Part shown: positions 1-5,071 of the stretch, in pieces
How positions within the stretch are numbered: the first letter of the stretch is position 1
How the letters are laid out: every line of letters starts with the position of its first letter
Assembly: GCA_030606505.1 (NCBI GenBank)
Contig: JAUWGI010000066.1
Location: forward strand, 1-5,071
Reading direction: 5' to 3'
Length of the DNA: 5,071 nt
DNA from: Deltaproteobacteria bacterium
Lineage (GTDB): Bacteria; Chloroflexota; Dehalococcoidia; Dehalococcoidales; BS750m-G39
Notes under the pieces: model-generated
Told to the model about the DNA's origin: nothing
Database searches by the model: none
What the model saw: only the letters and a program-made list of their open reading frames with translations
Made by a program: the position numbers and the translations under genes

Positions 1-1
1 C

Positions 2-6
2 GGAGG
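2..6 (+). promoter_or_regulatory. Ribosome binding site of the acyl-CoA synthetase gene
   Basis: A perfect GGAGG lies 6 bases before the ATG at 13. An in-frame TGA at 7-9 sits between the two, so translation in this frame cannot begin further upstream. Together these fix the start at 13. The promoter, if there is one, is outside the window. Confidence 0.85.
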
Positions 7-12
7 TGACCG

Positions 13-1587
13 ATGATTATAACTGAACTTCTTGACCTGTCAGCCATGCTGGTTCCGGAGAGAACCGCTATCGCTTTTGAAGGTAAGCGCTACAGCTATA
101 CCCAGCTCAAGGAAAGGGTAAACCGCCTGGCCGATTCGCTAAATAGAGCAGGCCTGGAAAAGGGAGACCGGGCGGCTATCCTTGAGGTCAACTGTAATGA
201 ATATGTCGAGGCCTGTTTCGGTGTGGTGAGGGTGGGAGGTATCTTCGTGCCCCTGAACTTCCGCATCAGGCAGGACGAGCTAGTCTACCTGGTCAATAAA
301 GCCGAGCCCAAAATTCTTTTCGTGGGCAGCCGCTATATTGATATGGTAAATAGCGTGCGTTCTCAGCTGCCCTCGGTGAAGCATTTTATCGTTATCGGCG
401 GCAAGTATGAGGGAATGTCAAGCTACGATGAGCTTATCGCCTCGGGTTTGGCCGAGGACAATACCTTTGCCGAGCTCAAAGATGAGGATATCGCCGTGCT
501 CCTCTTTACCGCCGGCACCACCGGCTTTCCCAAGGGAGTCCCGCAGGACCATGATGCCTATAGCTCCTATGTGCTGAGCAATGTCGACCCCCCCGACATG
601 GAAGCGCCGCCGGAAACTAACGTTCTGGTCATGCCCCTCTATCATGTGGCCGGGATGCAGGCGCTGATGGCCGGTATTTATGGGGGGCGCACCATCGCCC
701 TGATGCGGCAGTTTGACGAGAAGGAGTGGCTCGAGACGGTGCAGCGGGAGAAAGCCACCCGGGTGATGGTGGTGCCGACCATGCTCAAGCGCATCGTGGA
801 GTACCCCGACTTCGACAAATATGACCTCTCCAGCGTGCGGGTGATAACCTACGGCGCCGCCGCCTGTCCCTATGAGGTATTAAAGAAGACCATCGAGCGC
901 TTTCCGGGGCGGGCGCTGATAAACGCCTTCGGCGGTACCGAGACCTCTTCCACCATCGCTGCCTTAAGAGCCGAAGACCAGGTAATCACCGGCCGGGAGA
1001 CCGAGGCGGAGAGGGAGAAGAAATTAAAGAGGCTGGCGACCTCCATCGGCCTGCCCCTGGAAGATGTCGAAATTCAGGTCAGGGACGAAAAAGGGAAAGA
1101 ATTGCCCGACGGGCAGATAGGCGAGATCGTGGTGCGGGGGCCGAGAATAATGAAGGGCTACTGGAAGGATGAGGAGAGGACGGAGAAGGCCTTTACCGCC
1201 GACGGCTGGTACCGCACCGGCGACCTGGGCTACAAAGATGAAGAGGGCTATATCTATCTTACCGGAAGGGGTGACGATGTCATCGTCAGGGGTGGGGAGA
1301 ACATCGGCCCCGACGAGGTGGAGAGCGTCCTTTCTACTCACCCCAAGATAGAAGAGGCGGCGGTGATTGGCGTTAAAGATGAGGAGTGGGGCCAGCAGGT
1401 AAGGGCTATAGTCAGGCTCAAAAAGGGGGAGACCGCCAGCGAACAGGAGATTATCGATTTTAGCCGTCCCCGCCTGGCCGGCTTCAAGCGGCCTACATCA
1501 ATAGTTCTGGTCACCGGGGAGCTGCCCAAGACCACCACCGGCAAAATTCTGCGGCGCAAGCTCCGCCAGCAATACGGGCAGGCTTAA
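13..1587 (+). CDS. AMP-forming acyl-CoA synthetase (fatty-acid/carboxylate-CoA ligase)
   Basis: This 524-residue protein belongs to the ANL adenylate-forming superfamily. It would activate a carboxylic acid with ATP to an acyl-adenylate and then form the CoA thioester in the cytoplasm. The core motifs are all visible in order: the phosphate loop TAGTTGFPKG (166-175; the usual first Ser is Ala), NAFGGTE (304-310), YRTGDLG (400-406, with the ribose-binding Asp404), the hinge region GRGDDVIVRGGEN (418-430), and PKTTTGK (505-511) with the catalytic Lys511. The length is normal for a single-domain-pair ligase, and no frameshift or truncation is seen. It looks like the long/medium-chain fatty-acid ligase group, but the motifs do not reveal the substrate; an aromatic or alicyclic acid is possible. 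The gene converges on the minus-strand operon that carries an EMO-like electron-transfer protein, which fits a role in acid degradation, although this is inference. Confidence 0.93.
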   Translation: MIITELLDLSAMLVPERTAIAFEGKRYSYTQLKERVNRLADSLNRAGLEKGDRAAILEVNCNEYVEACFGVVRVGGIFVPLNFRIRQDELVYLVNKAEPKILFVGSRYIDMVNSVRSQLPSVKHFIVIGGKYEGMSSYDELIASGLAEDNTFAELKDEDIAVLLFTAGTTGFPKGVPQDHDAYSSYVLSNVDPPDMEAPPETNVLVMPLYHVAGMQALMAGIYGGRTIALMRQFDEKEWLETVQREKATRVMVVPTMLKRIVEYPDFDKYDLSSVRVITYGAAACPYEVLKKTIERFPGRALINAFGGTETSSTIAALRAEDQVITGRETEAEREKKLKRLATSIGLPLEDVEIQVRDEKGKELPDGQIGEIVVRGPRIMKGYWKDEERTEKAFTADGWYRTGDLGYKDEEGYIYLTGRGDDVIVRGGENIGPDEVESVLSTHPKIEEAAVIGVKDEEWGQQVRAIVRLKKGETASEQEIIDFSRPRLAGFKRPTSIVLVTGELPKTTTGKILRRKLRQQYGQA

Positions 1588-1606
1588 ACGTTAGTCGGGC
1601 TGGCGG
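1563..1606. repeat. 8-bp inverted repeat spanning the convergent gene ends
   Basis: CCGCCAGC at 1563-1570 is exactly complementary to GCTGGCGG at 1599-1606, with 28 bases between the arms. The arms lie in the last codons of the two converging genes, and both stop codons are in the loop. A transcript from either strand could fold into this GC-rich stem, so it might act as a shared terminator. There is no following T tract, the loop is long, and both arms are explained by Arg-Gln codons (CGC CAG). Treat it as a weak candidate. Confidence 0.25.
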
Positions 1607-1857
1607 CGAAGCTCAAAGACCACCGGGTTTTGGGCATCGGGGCAGGCCACCGTGGTCACATCGGGGTCTTTTTCCCAGGGGAACGAGCCGCCGAACATCA
1701 GGACTGGCAGGGTGGGAAGCAGAGAACCGAAGGCGAAGATGCATAAACCTTCCGGCGTTTTTTCATCAACTACCCATTGGTCGCCAACCTTATGCCCTGC
1801 GGCACAGTGCCCCTTCTGGCTTAATACTTTAATCCGAACCTTATAGTTTTCGGCCAT
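1591..1857 (-). CDS. TIGR04076 family protein of unknown function
   Basis: This small 88-residue soluble protein has no signal peptide or membrane segment. It matches the remembered pattern of the TIGR04076 family: a short beta-rich start, a C-x3-GH-x2-G motif (Cys18, His22, Gly25), TPEGLC (34-39), a hydrophobic centre ending in GGSFPW (56-61), and ACPD (71-74) followed by a final beta strand with VVFEL. Cys18, His22, Cys39 and Cys72 are the notable polar residues and could bind metal or take part in redox chemistry, but no function is established to my knowledge. It is the last gene of the minus-strand run, 19 bases after the Fe-S oxidoreductase, with a good ribosome binding site, so it is probably co-expressed with that protein. 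Its length looks complete for the family. Confidence 0.85.
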   Translation of the reverse strand: MAENYKVRIKVLSQKGHCAAGHKVGDQWVVDEKTPEGLCIFAFGSLLPTLPVLMFGGSFPWEKDPDVTTVACPDAQNPVVFELRRQPD

Positions 1858-1865
1858 TTTCCTTC

Positions 1866-1870
1866 CCTCC
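1866..1870 (-). promoter_or_regulatory. Ribosome binding site of the TIGR04076 gene
   Basis: On the minus strand a GGAGG sits 8 bases before the ATG at 1857, inside the 19-base gap after the upstream stop codon. It supports the chosen start and independent ribosome loading within a shared transcript. Confidence 0.75.
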
Positions 1871-1876
1871 GGGCTT

Positions 1877-3907
1877 TTATTCTTCTATCTGGGCGGCTAG
1901 CAGTTCGGCGATATCCATAACCTTGAGCTGTTCCTCGGCCTCTTTGGCCTTAATCCCGTCGTCGAACATCTGCAGGCAGAAGGAACAGGCGGTAACCACC
2001 GTCTGGGCTTTGGTTTCCAGCGCCTGCTCGGTGCGCAGCTCGTTGATGCGGCGGCCCTCTTGCTCCTCCAGCCACATGTGGCCGCCACCGCCGCCACAGC
2101 AGAAGCTCCGCTTCCGGTTCCTCTCCATCTCCACCATCTTGATACCGGGGATGCTCTTGATAATCCGGCGCGGCGGCTGGTAGATATCATTATAGCGGCC
2201 CAGATAGCAGGCGTCATGGTAGGTCACCAGTTCATTCAGGCCCTTTTTAACCTTGAGCTTGCCCTCTTTTATTAGCTGGGCGATGAGCTCGGTGTGGTGA
2301 ATTACCTCAAAATTACCACCGAACTGGGGGTATTCGTTCTTTATGGTGTTATAGCCGTGGGGGCAGGCGGTGACTATCCGCTTCACCCCGTAGTTCTTTA
2401 ATATTTCAATGTTTTTCTCCGCCTGCATCTGGAAGAGGTATTCGTTGCCCAGGCGTCGGGCCGGCTCGCCGCAGCAGCTTTCTTCAGTTCCCAGAATGCC
2501 GAAGTTGACCCCGGCCGCTTTGAGCAGCTTGGCCATCGCCTGAGATACTTTAGTGCTCCTCTCTTCCAGGGCGTAGCTGCAGCCCACCCAGAAGAGGATG
2601 TCTATATCCTGGTCGTCGGCCATGACCTTGACATCCAGCCCCTCGGCCCAGTCCGTCCGTGACAAGGTAGTCCCCCGCCAGGGGTGGCCTCTGTCCTCAA
2701 TGCTCCTCAGCGCCCCCTCGGCTGTCTCCGGCATGGACGACTGCTCCATCACCAGGTTTCGCCTCAGGTCTACTATTTTGTCAATGTGGTCTACCCACAC
2801 CGGGCAGACGACATCACAGGCACCACAGGTAGTGCACGCCCAGATTTCATCCAGCAGGATGACATTGTCTACCAGAGGAACATTGGGGTTGGCCGGGGCC
2901 GGTTCACCCCTGGCTTTAGCCGCCACCAGTTCGGGACCTACTTTGAGGAGATGTTTCTTCAGGTCCTGTATCAACTTCTTTGGGTTAAGCTGTTTGCCGC
3001 TGATGGTAGCCGGACAAAGCTCCTGGCAGTTACCGCAGACCACGCAGGCGTACAGGTCCAGGTTCTGTTTCCAGGTAAGCTGGTCAATGGTAGCGACGCC
3101 GAAGGATTCCGCCGTCTCCAGGTCGATGGGCTTCAAGACACCGCGAGGCTGGTTGCGCAGGATGCCGTTGAATATGGAGGCGATGACGTGTAAGTACCGG
3201 GTGTAAGGGATGATTGCCAGAACGAAGACCACGGTAAGCCAGTGTGCCCAGAGGAAGCCGAGGTACCAGCCCTCGGTGCCCGGACCTACAGTGAACAGGT
3301 TACTGAACCAGGCGCTCACCGGGGGCAGAAGGGTATGCCCCAGCCCCGCCGGCGGGTGTCCCAGCGTAATCTTGGCACCTATTTCAAATACGTATGTCAC
3401 CGGGTGGGTGAGCACGGACAGGAGGATTATCATGGCCTCGGTGGTCTGTTCCCCCTTGAGCCGGTCGGGTCTGATGATATAGCGTCTGATAATACCCCAG
3501 GAGGCACCTACGAAAATGAAGACCGCCATGAAGTCCATTACCCAGACCGAGTAAAAGTAAAACTGGGTCTCTTCTATGGCAATCAAGCCAAAGCCCTCAG
3601 TTAAGATGATGAAGAAGAAGTAGAAAACGACGGAGACAAAGAAACCCCACACCATCAGGGCATGACCCAACGGCGCCCAGTCCTTAACCCGGAAGTTCTT
3701 GAGCTGGCAGAGCTGGCTGAAAACATAGACTAGCGTATCCAGTATCTGTTTAATCCAGCTTTTCGAGCCGGTTTCCTTCTGTCCCAGGAACATGTACTGC
3801 CAGAGTTGCCTGAGGCGGTAGGCGAACAACCCGAGGGTGATTAAGAATACTCCCCAGAACAGTGCGTAAAAGAGAGGCGTTCCTGGCATAAAGATATCCG
3901 CTGACAT
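1877..3907 (-). CDS. Membrane Fe-S oxidoreductase, EMO-like (ETF:menaquinone oxidoreductase; HdrD/CCG family)
   Basis: This 676-residue protein fuses a membrane cytochrome-like domain to a heterodisulfide-reductase-like electron-transfer domain. Residues 1-250 hold about five hydrophobic segments (near 11-30, 81-103, 118-140, 157-178 and 213-235), with His82, His222 and His240 as candidate heme b ligands of a NarI-like fold. Two [4Fe-4S] motifs follow: Cys288/291/294/298 and Cys358/361/364/368. Two CCG domains come next. The first has Cys443, Cys478-Cys479 and Cys515, but Gly518 where the last Cys is expected. The second is complete: Cys567, Cys603-Cys604, Cys641 and Cys644. This layout is that of the EMO (DUF224) proteins, which pass electrons from ETF to menaquinone during anaerobic beta-oxidation. 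The partner is inferred, since no etfAB lies in the window; a lactate- or glycerol-phosphate-type dehydrogenase subunit or an HdrDE-like enzyme are alternatives. An in-frame TAG five codons upstream supports the start. Confidence 0.88.
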   Translation of the reverse strand: MSADIFMPGTPLFYALFWGVFLITLGLFAYRLRQLWQYMFLGQKETGSKSWIKQILDTLVYVFSQLCQLKNFRVKDWAPLGHALMVWGFFVSVVFYFFFIILTEGFGLIAIEETQFYFYSVWVMDFMAVFIFVGASWGIIRRYIIRPDRLKGEQTTEAMIILLSVLTHPVTYVFEIGAKITLGHPPAGLGHTLLPPVSAWFSNLFTVGPGTEGWYLGFLWAHWLTVVFVLAIIPYTRYLHVIASIFNGILRNQPRGVLKPIDLETAESFGVATIDQLTWKQNLDLYACVVCGNCQELCPATISGKQLNPKKLIQDLKKHLLKVGPELVAAKARGEPAPANPNVPLVDNVILLDEIWACTTCGACDVVCPVWVDHIDKIVDLRRNLVMEQSSMPETAEGALRSIEDRGHPWRGTTLSRTDWAEGLDVKVMADDQDIDILFWVGCSYALEERSTKVSQAMAKLLKAAGVNFGILGTEESCCGEPARRLGNEYLFQMQAEKNIEILKNYGVKRIVTACPHGYNTIKNEYPQFGGNFEVIHHTELIAQLIKEGKLKVKKGLNELVTYHDACYLGRYNDIYQPPRRIIKSIPGIKMVEMERNRKRSFCCGGGGGHMWLEEQEGRRINELRTEQALETKAQTVVTACSFCLQMFDDGIKAKEAEEQLKVMDIAELLAAQIEE

Positions 3908-3912
3908 AATAT

Positions 3913-3917
3913 CTCCT
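3913..3917 (-). promoter_or_regulatory. Ribosome binding site of the EMO-like gene
   Basis: Minus-strand AGGAG lies 5 bases before the ATG at 3907. The in-frame TAG at 3920-3922 excludes any longer start. The remainder of the 39-base gap to the upstream gene (3908-3946) shows no hairpin terminator, so read-through from the upstream gene is likely. Confidence 0.8.
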
Positions 3918-3946
3918 ATCTAGATCCAACCGGACTTAAAAAATTT

Positions 3947-4432
3947 CTAGCGTAACCGGGTTACGGCGATAAAGATACCCAGAGCCACCGCTATTATATG
4001 ATAAATTATACTAAATAAGCCAAAAGGCAGCGCACCAGGGAAGAAAAAGGTGACGGCGTAGCTTACGGCGACGGCGATGCCGCCGACCACGGCCAGTCCC
4101 GTGCCCCGCTTGCGGTTGACCGAAACGCTGACCACCTCCCCGATAGCATAGCCCGCCGCCGGCGCCAGCAGCAGATTAAGGGAAAATATGGGCACCAGCC
4201 ACTCAATTAATCCCCAGGCGGCCCCGCAGGCGATAGCCATGCCCAGCGCCGTCCCGGTGGCTATCAGGTAGTACCTGGTGGAAACGCTGAAGGTGGGCAG
4301 TTTATCCAGCCCGGCGCAATCGCGGCACCTAGCGCCCACCGGTGTCTGCACCATGCATTTGGGGCATATCGGCTTATCGCACTTGCCGCACCTCAGGTTG
4401 GTCTCGACATCAGGATGGTAGGCGCAGTTCAT
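3947..4432 (-). CDS. Small membrane protein with N-terminal B-box-like zinc-binding region
   Basis: This 161-residue protein begins with a compact cysteine-rich module of about 40 residues: Cys3-x2-His6, Cys15-x2-Cys18, Cys23-x2-Cys26 and Cys36-x2-Cys39. These pairs can bind two zinc ions in the manner of B-box zinc fingers. The rest is hydrophobic, with about four likely membrane segments (near 54-74, 76-97, 112-131 and 136-157) and a short basic loop at 106-110 (NRKRG). No signal peptide precedes the zinc module, so it probably faces the cytoplasm. Such B-box plus membrane proteins are recurrent hypothetical proteins in bacteria; no reaction can be assigned. A role in protein-protein contact or membrane assembly is speculation. 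The gene starts 7 bases after plsY, and its ribosome binding site lies in the plsY end, which suggests translational coupling. Confidence 0.82.
   Translation of the reverse strand: MNCAYHPDVETNLRCGKCDKPICPKCMVQTPVGARCRDCAGLDKLPTFSVSTRYYLIATGTALGMAIACGAAWGLIEWLVPIFSLNLLLAPAAGYAIGEVVSVSVNRKRGTGLAVVGGIAVAVSYAVTFFFPGALPFGLFSIIYHIIAVALGIFIAVTRLR
3993..4023 (-). promoter_or_regulatory. Possible internal promoter before the EMO-like gene
   Basis: On the minus strand, a perfect TATAAT occurs at 3998-3993, with TTGGCT (4 of 6 matches to TTGACA) at 4023-4018. The spacing is 19 bases, longer than optimal. A second TATAAT sits at 4010-4005 with no matching upstream box. Both lie in a sharply AT-rich patch inside the end of the zinc-finger gene, about 90 bases upstream of the EMO-like start. 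The patch encodes Ile, Tyr and Phe in a membrane segment, which may explain the AT bias by itself. Confidence 0.2.
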
Positions 4433-4439
4433 TCTAGGG

Positions 4440-5071
4440 TTACTCCTTCTCCTCTTTTTCGGCGGGCTGGGCCGGCTGGCGGTATATCCAGGCTTCCTTG
4501 TCCCTTATGTCGCGGTCAAGAAGCAGACGGTTAATTAACAGCTCCCCGGTGGATACCGAGGCGGTAAGCGAGGTTCTGGGCGCCGTCAGCCGCCGGATAA
4601 CCATCAATAAAAGCATGGCTAAAAAGCCCAGGGGCAGCGCCAGCGGCTCACCGGCTATCCAGCTGACCAGAGGCAGGACGGCCATGCCGGCTACGGTGCC
4701 TATGGGCAGGTTGTGGAGGATGAAGATAAAGATTGCAGCCAGGGCGAGAGCGATAATCAGTGGCCAGGGCACCAGCGGGCCGTTGGCCAGAGGCAGAAAA
4801 AAGGCGACGCCCATCGTGGTTAAAACTCCCCGGCCGCCGCTGAAGCGTAGAAATACCGGCCAGTTATGGCCGATAATGGTGGCCAGACCTACCGCTACCT
4901 GCTGGGCGATAGTCAGGCCGGCGGCTTGAGCCGCCCAAACCATTAATATACCCTTGCCGATATCAACGATAATGACCACGATGGCCAGCCATCGGGCCGA
5001 CAGCCTGACTATGTTGGAGGCGCCGACATTGCCGCTGCCGTATTGCCTGATATCTATCCCCCGCCGCCAGC
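4440..5071 (-). CDS. plsY: Glycerol-3-phosphate acyltransferase PlsY, N-terminus outside the window
   Basis: PlsY is an integral membrane enzyme that transfers an acyl group from acyl-phosphate (made by PlsX) to glycerol-3-phosphate, giving lysophosphatidic acid. The frame stays open to the window edge, with 209 residues visible from 5069. Roughly 25-30 N-terminal residues, including the first membrane helix, should be missing. Motif 1 is clear as GSGNVGASN (5013-5039), followed by a DIGKG. Motif 2 is clear as GHNWPVFLRFSGGRGV (4824-4871), with Arg in place of the usual Lys of GGKG. The GTG at 4977-4979 is internal, because motif 1 lies upstream of it. The usual motif 3 (His-x2-Asn near the last helix) is not recognisable. 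After the last helix the protein reads IRRLTAPR and then has a polar, charged tail of about 45 residues ending in EKEEKE. The family call is firm; full activity is less certain. It is the first visible gene of the minus-strand operon. Confidence 0.9.
   Translation of the reverse strand, partial: WRRGIDIRQYGSGNVGASNIVRLSARWLAIVVIIVDIGKGILMVWAAQAAGLTIAQQVAVGLATIIGHNWPVFLRFSGGRGVLTTMGVAFFLPLANGPLVPWPLIIALALAAIFIFILHNLPIGTVAGMAVLPLVSWIAGEPLALPLGFLAMLLLMVIRRLTAPRTSLTASVSTGELLINRLLLDRDIRDKEAWIYRQPAQPAEKEEKE
4443..4450 (-). promoter_or_regulatory. Ribosome binding site of the zinc-finger membrane protein, inside the plsY end
   Basis: Minus-strand AGAAGGAG directly precedes the plsY TAA and lies 10 bases before the ATG at 4432. 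The same bases encode the last Glu-Lys-Glu residues of PlsY. Ribosomes finishing plsY would cover this site, so the two genes are probably translationally coupled. Confidence 0.7.

Noticed and set aside
166..175. Ser-to-Ala change in the acyl-CoA synthetase phosphate loop (TAGTTG) as a sign of inactivity
   Set aside because: This position tolerates variation in the ANL family, and all other core motifs including catalytic Lys511 are intact. The positions given here are residue numbers (bases 508-537).
2598..3206. A 202-residue open frame on the plus strand, with another overlapping one at 2684-3193
   Set aside because: Both are antisense to the conserved Fe-S region of the EMO-like gene, have no recognisable domain, and are rich in Ser, Arg and Thr as expected from reading a GC-rich gene backwards.
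3918..3925. Palindrome ATCTAGAT in the gap before the EMO-like gene, considered as an operator
   Set aside because: Only 8 bases long, with no second half-site or matching copy elsewhere in the window, and it overlaps the ribosome binding region without other support.
4498..4929. A 143-residue plus-strand open frame
   Set aside because: It is antisense to plsY. Its basic, Arg/Pro/Ala-rich composition is typical of a shadow frame, and it shows no known motif.
4440..4979. plsY as a complete 179-residue gene starting at the GTG at 4979
   Set aside because: The same frame continues upstream to the window edge and encodes the conserved PlsY motif 1 (5013-5039), so this GTG is an internal Val codon.
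5064..5071. A further copy of CCGCCAGC, the arm of the inverted repeat at 1563-1606
   Set aside because: A lone 8-mer at the window edge inside plsY. In GC-rich coding DNA it is expected by chance, and it has no paired copy nearby.
1..5071. Search for tRNA, rRNA, CRISPR, insertion sequences, phage or defence genes
   Set aside because: Nearly every base is covered by the five genes. No direct-repeat array, transposase, integrase or structured RNA was seen, and nothing suggests recent transfer.

Overview
The window is a compact, ordinary chromosomal segment with five protein-coding genes and almost no intergenic DNA. It holds one plus-strand gene (13-1587) and a four-gene minus-strand run (5071 to 1591) that converge tail to tail with only 3 bases between their stop codons. 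There are no RNA genes, mobile elements, CRISPR arrays or large repeats, and no gene-free stretch longer than about 40 bases.

Layout from left to right. (1) Plus strand: an AMP-forming acyl-CoA synthetase with a complete set of adenylating-enzyme motifs. (2) Minus strand, in transcription order: plsY (glycerol-3-phosphate acyltransferase, N-terminus cut by the window edge), a small membrane protein with an N-terminal B-box-like zinc-binding region, a 676-residue membrane Fe-S oxidoreductase (NarI-like membrane domain, two [4Fe-4S] motifs, two CCG domains) resembling ETF:menaquinone oxidoreductase (EMO, old DUF224), and an 88-residue TIGR04076-family protein. Gaps in this run are 7, 39 and 19 bases, and each internal gene has a visible ribosome binding site, so an operon is likely.

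Functional reading. The acyl-CoA synthetase activates a carboxylic or fatty acid. The EMO-type protein would move electrons from acyl-CoA dehydrogenases, via electron-transfer flavoprotein, into the membrane quinone pool. PlsY makes lysophosphatidic acid for membrane lipids. The common theme is acyl metabolism at the membrane. No etfAB or acyl-CoA dehydrogenase gene lies inside the window, so this link is inference.

Organism. The gene types, moderately GC-rich DNA, strong Shine-Dalgarno sites and a PlsY with an atypical C-terminal tail suggest an anaerobic bacterium, possibly Chloroflexota (Dehalococcoidia-like). This is a judgement from protein style only. I found no convincing undescribed system. 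The best leads are residue-level oddities: a missing cluster-ligand cysteine in the first CCG domain of the EMO-like protein, and loss of the canonical third motif in PlsY with a polar tail in its place.
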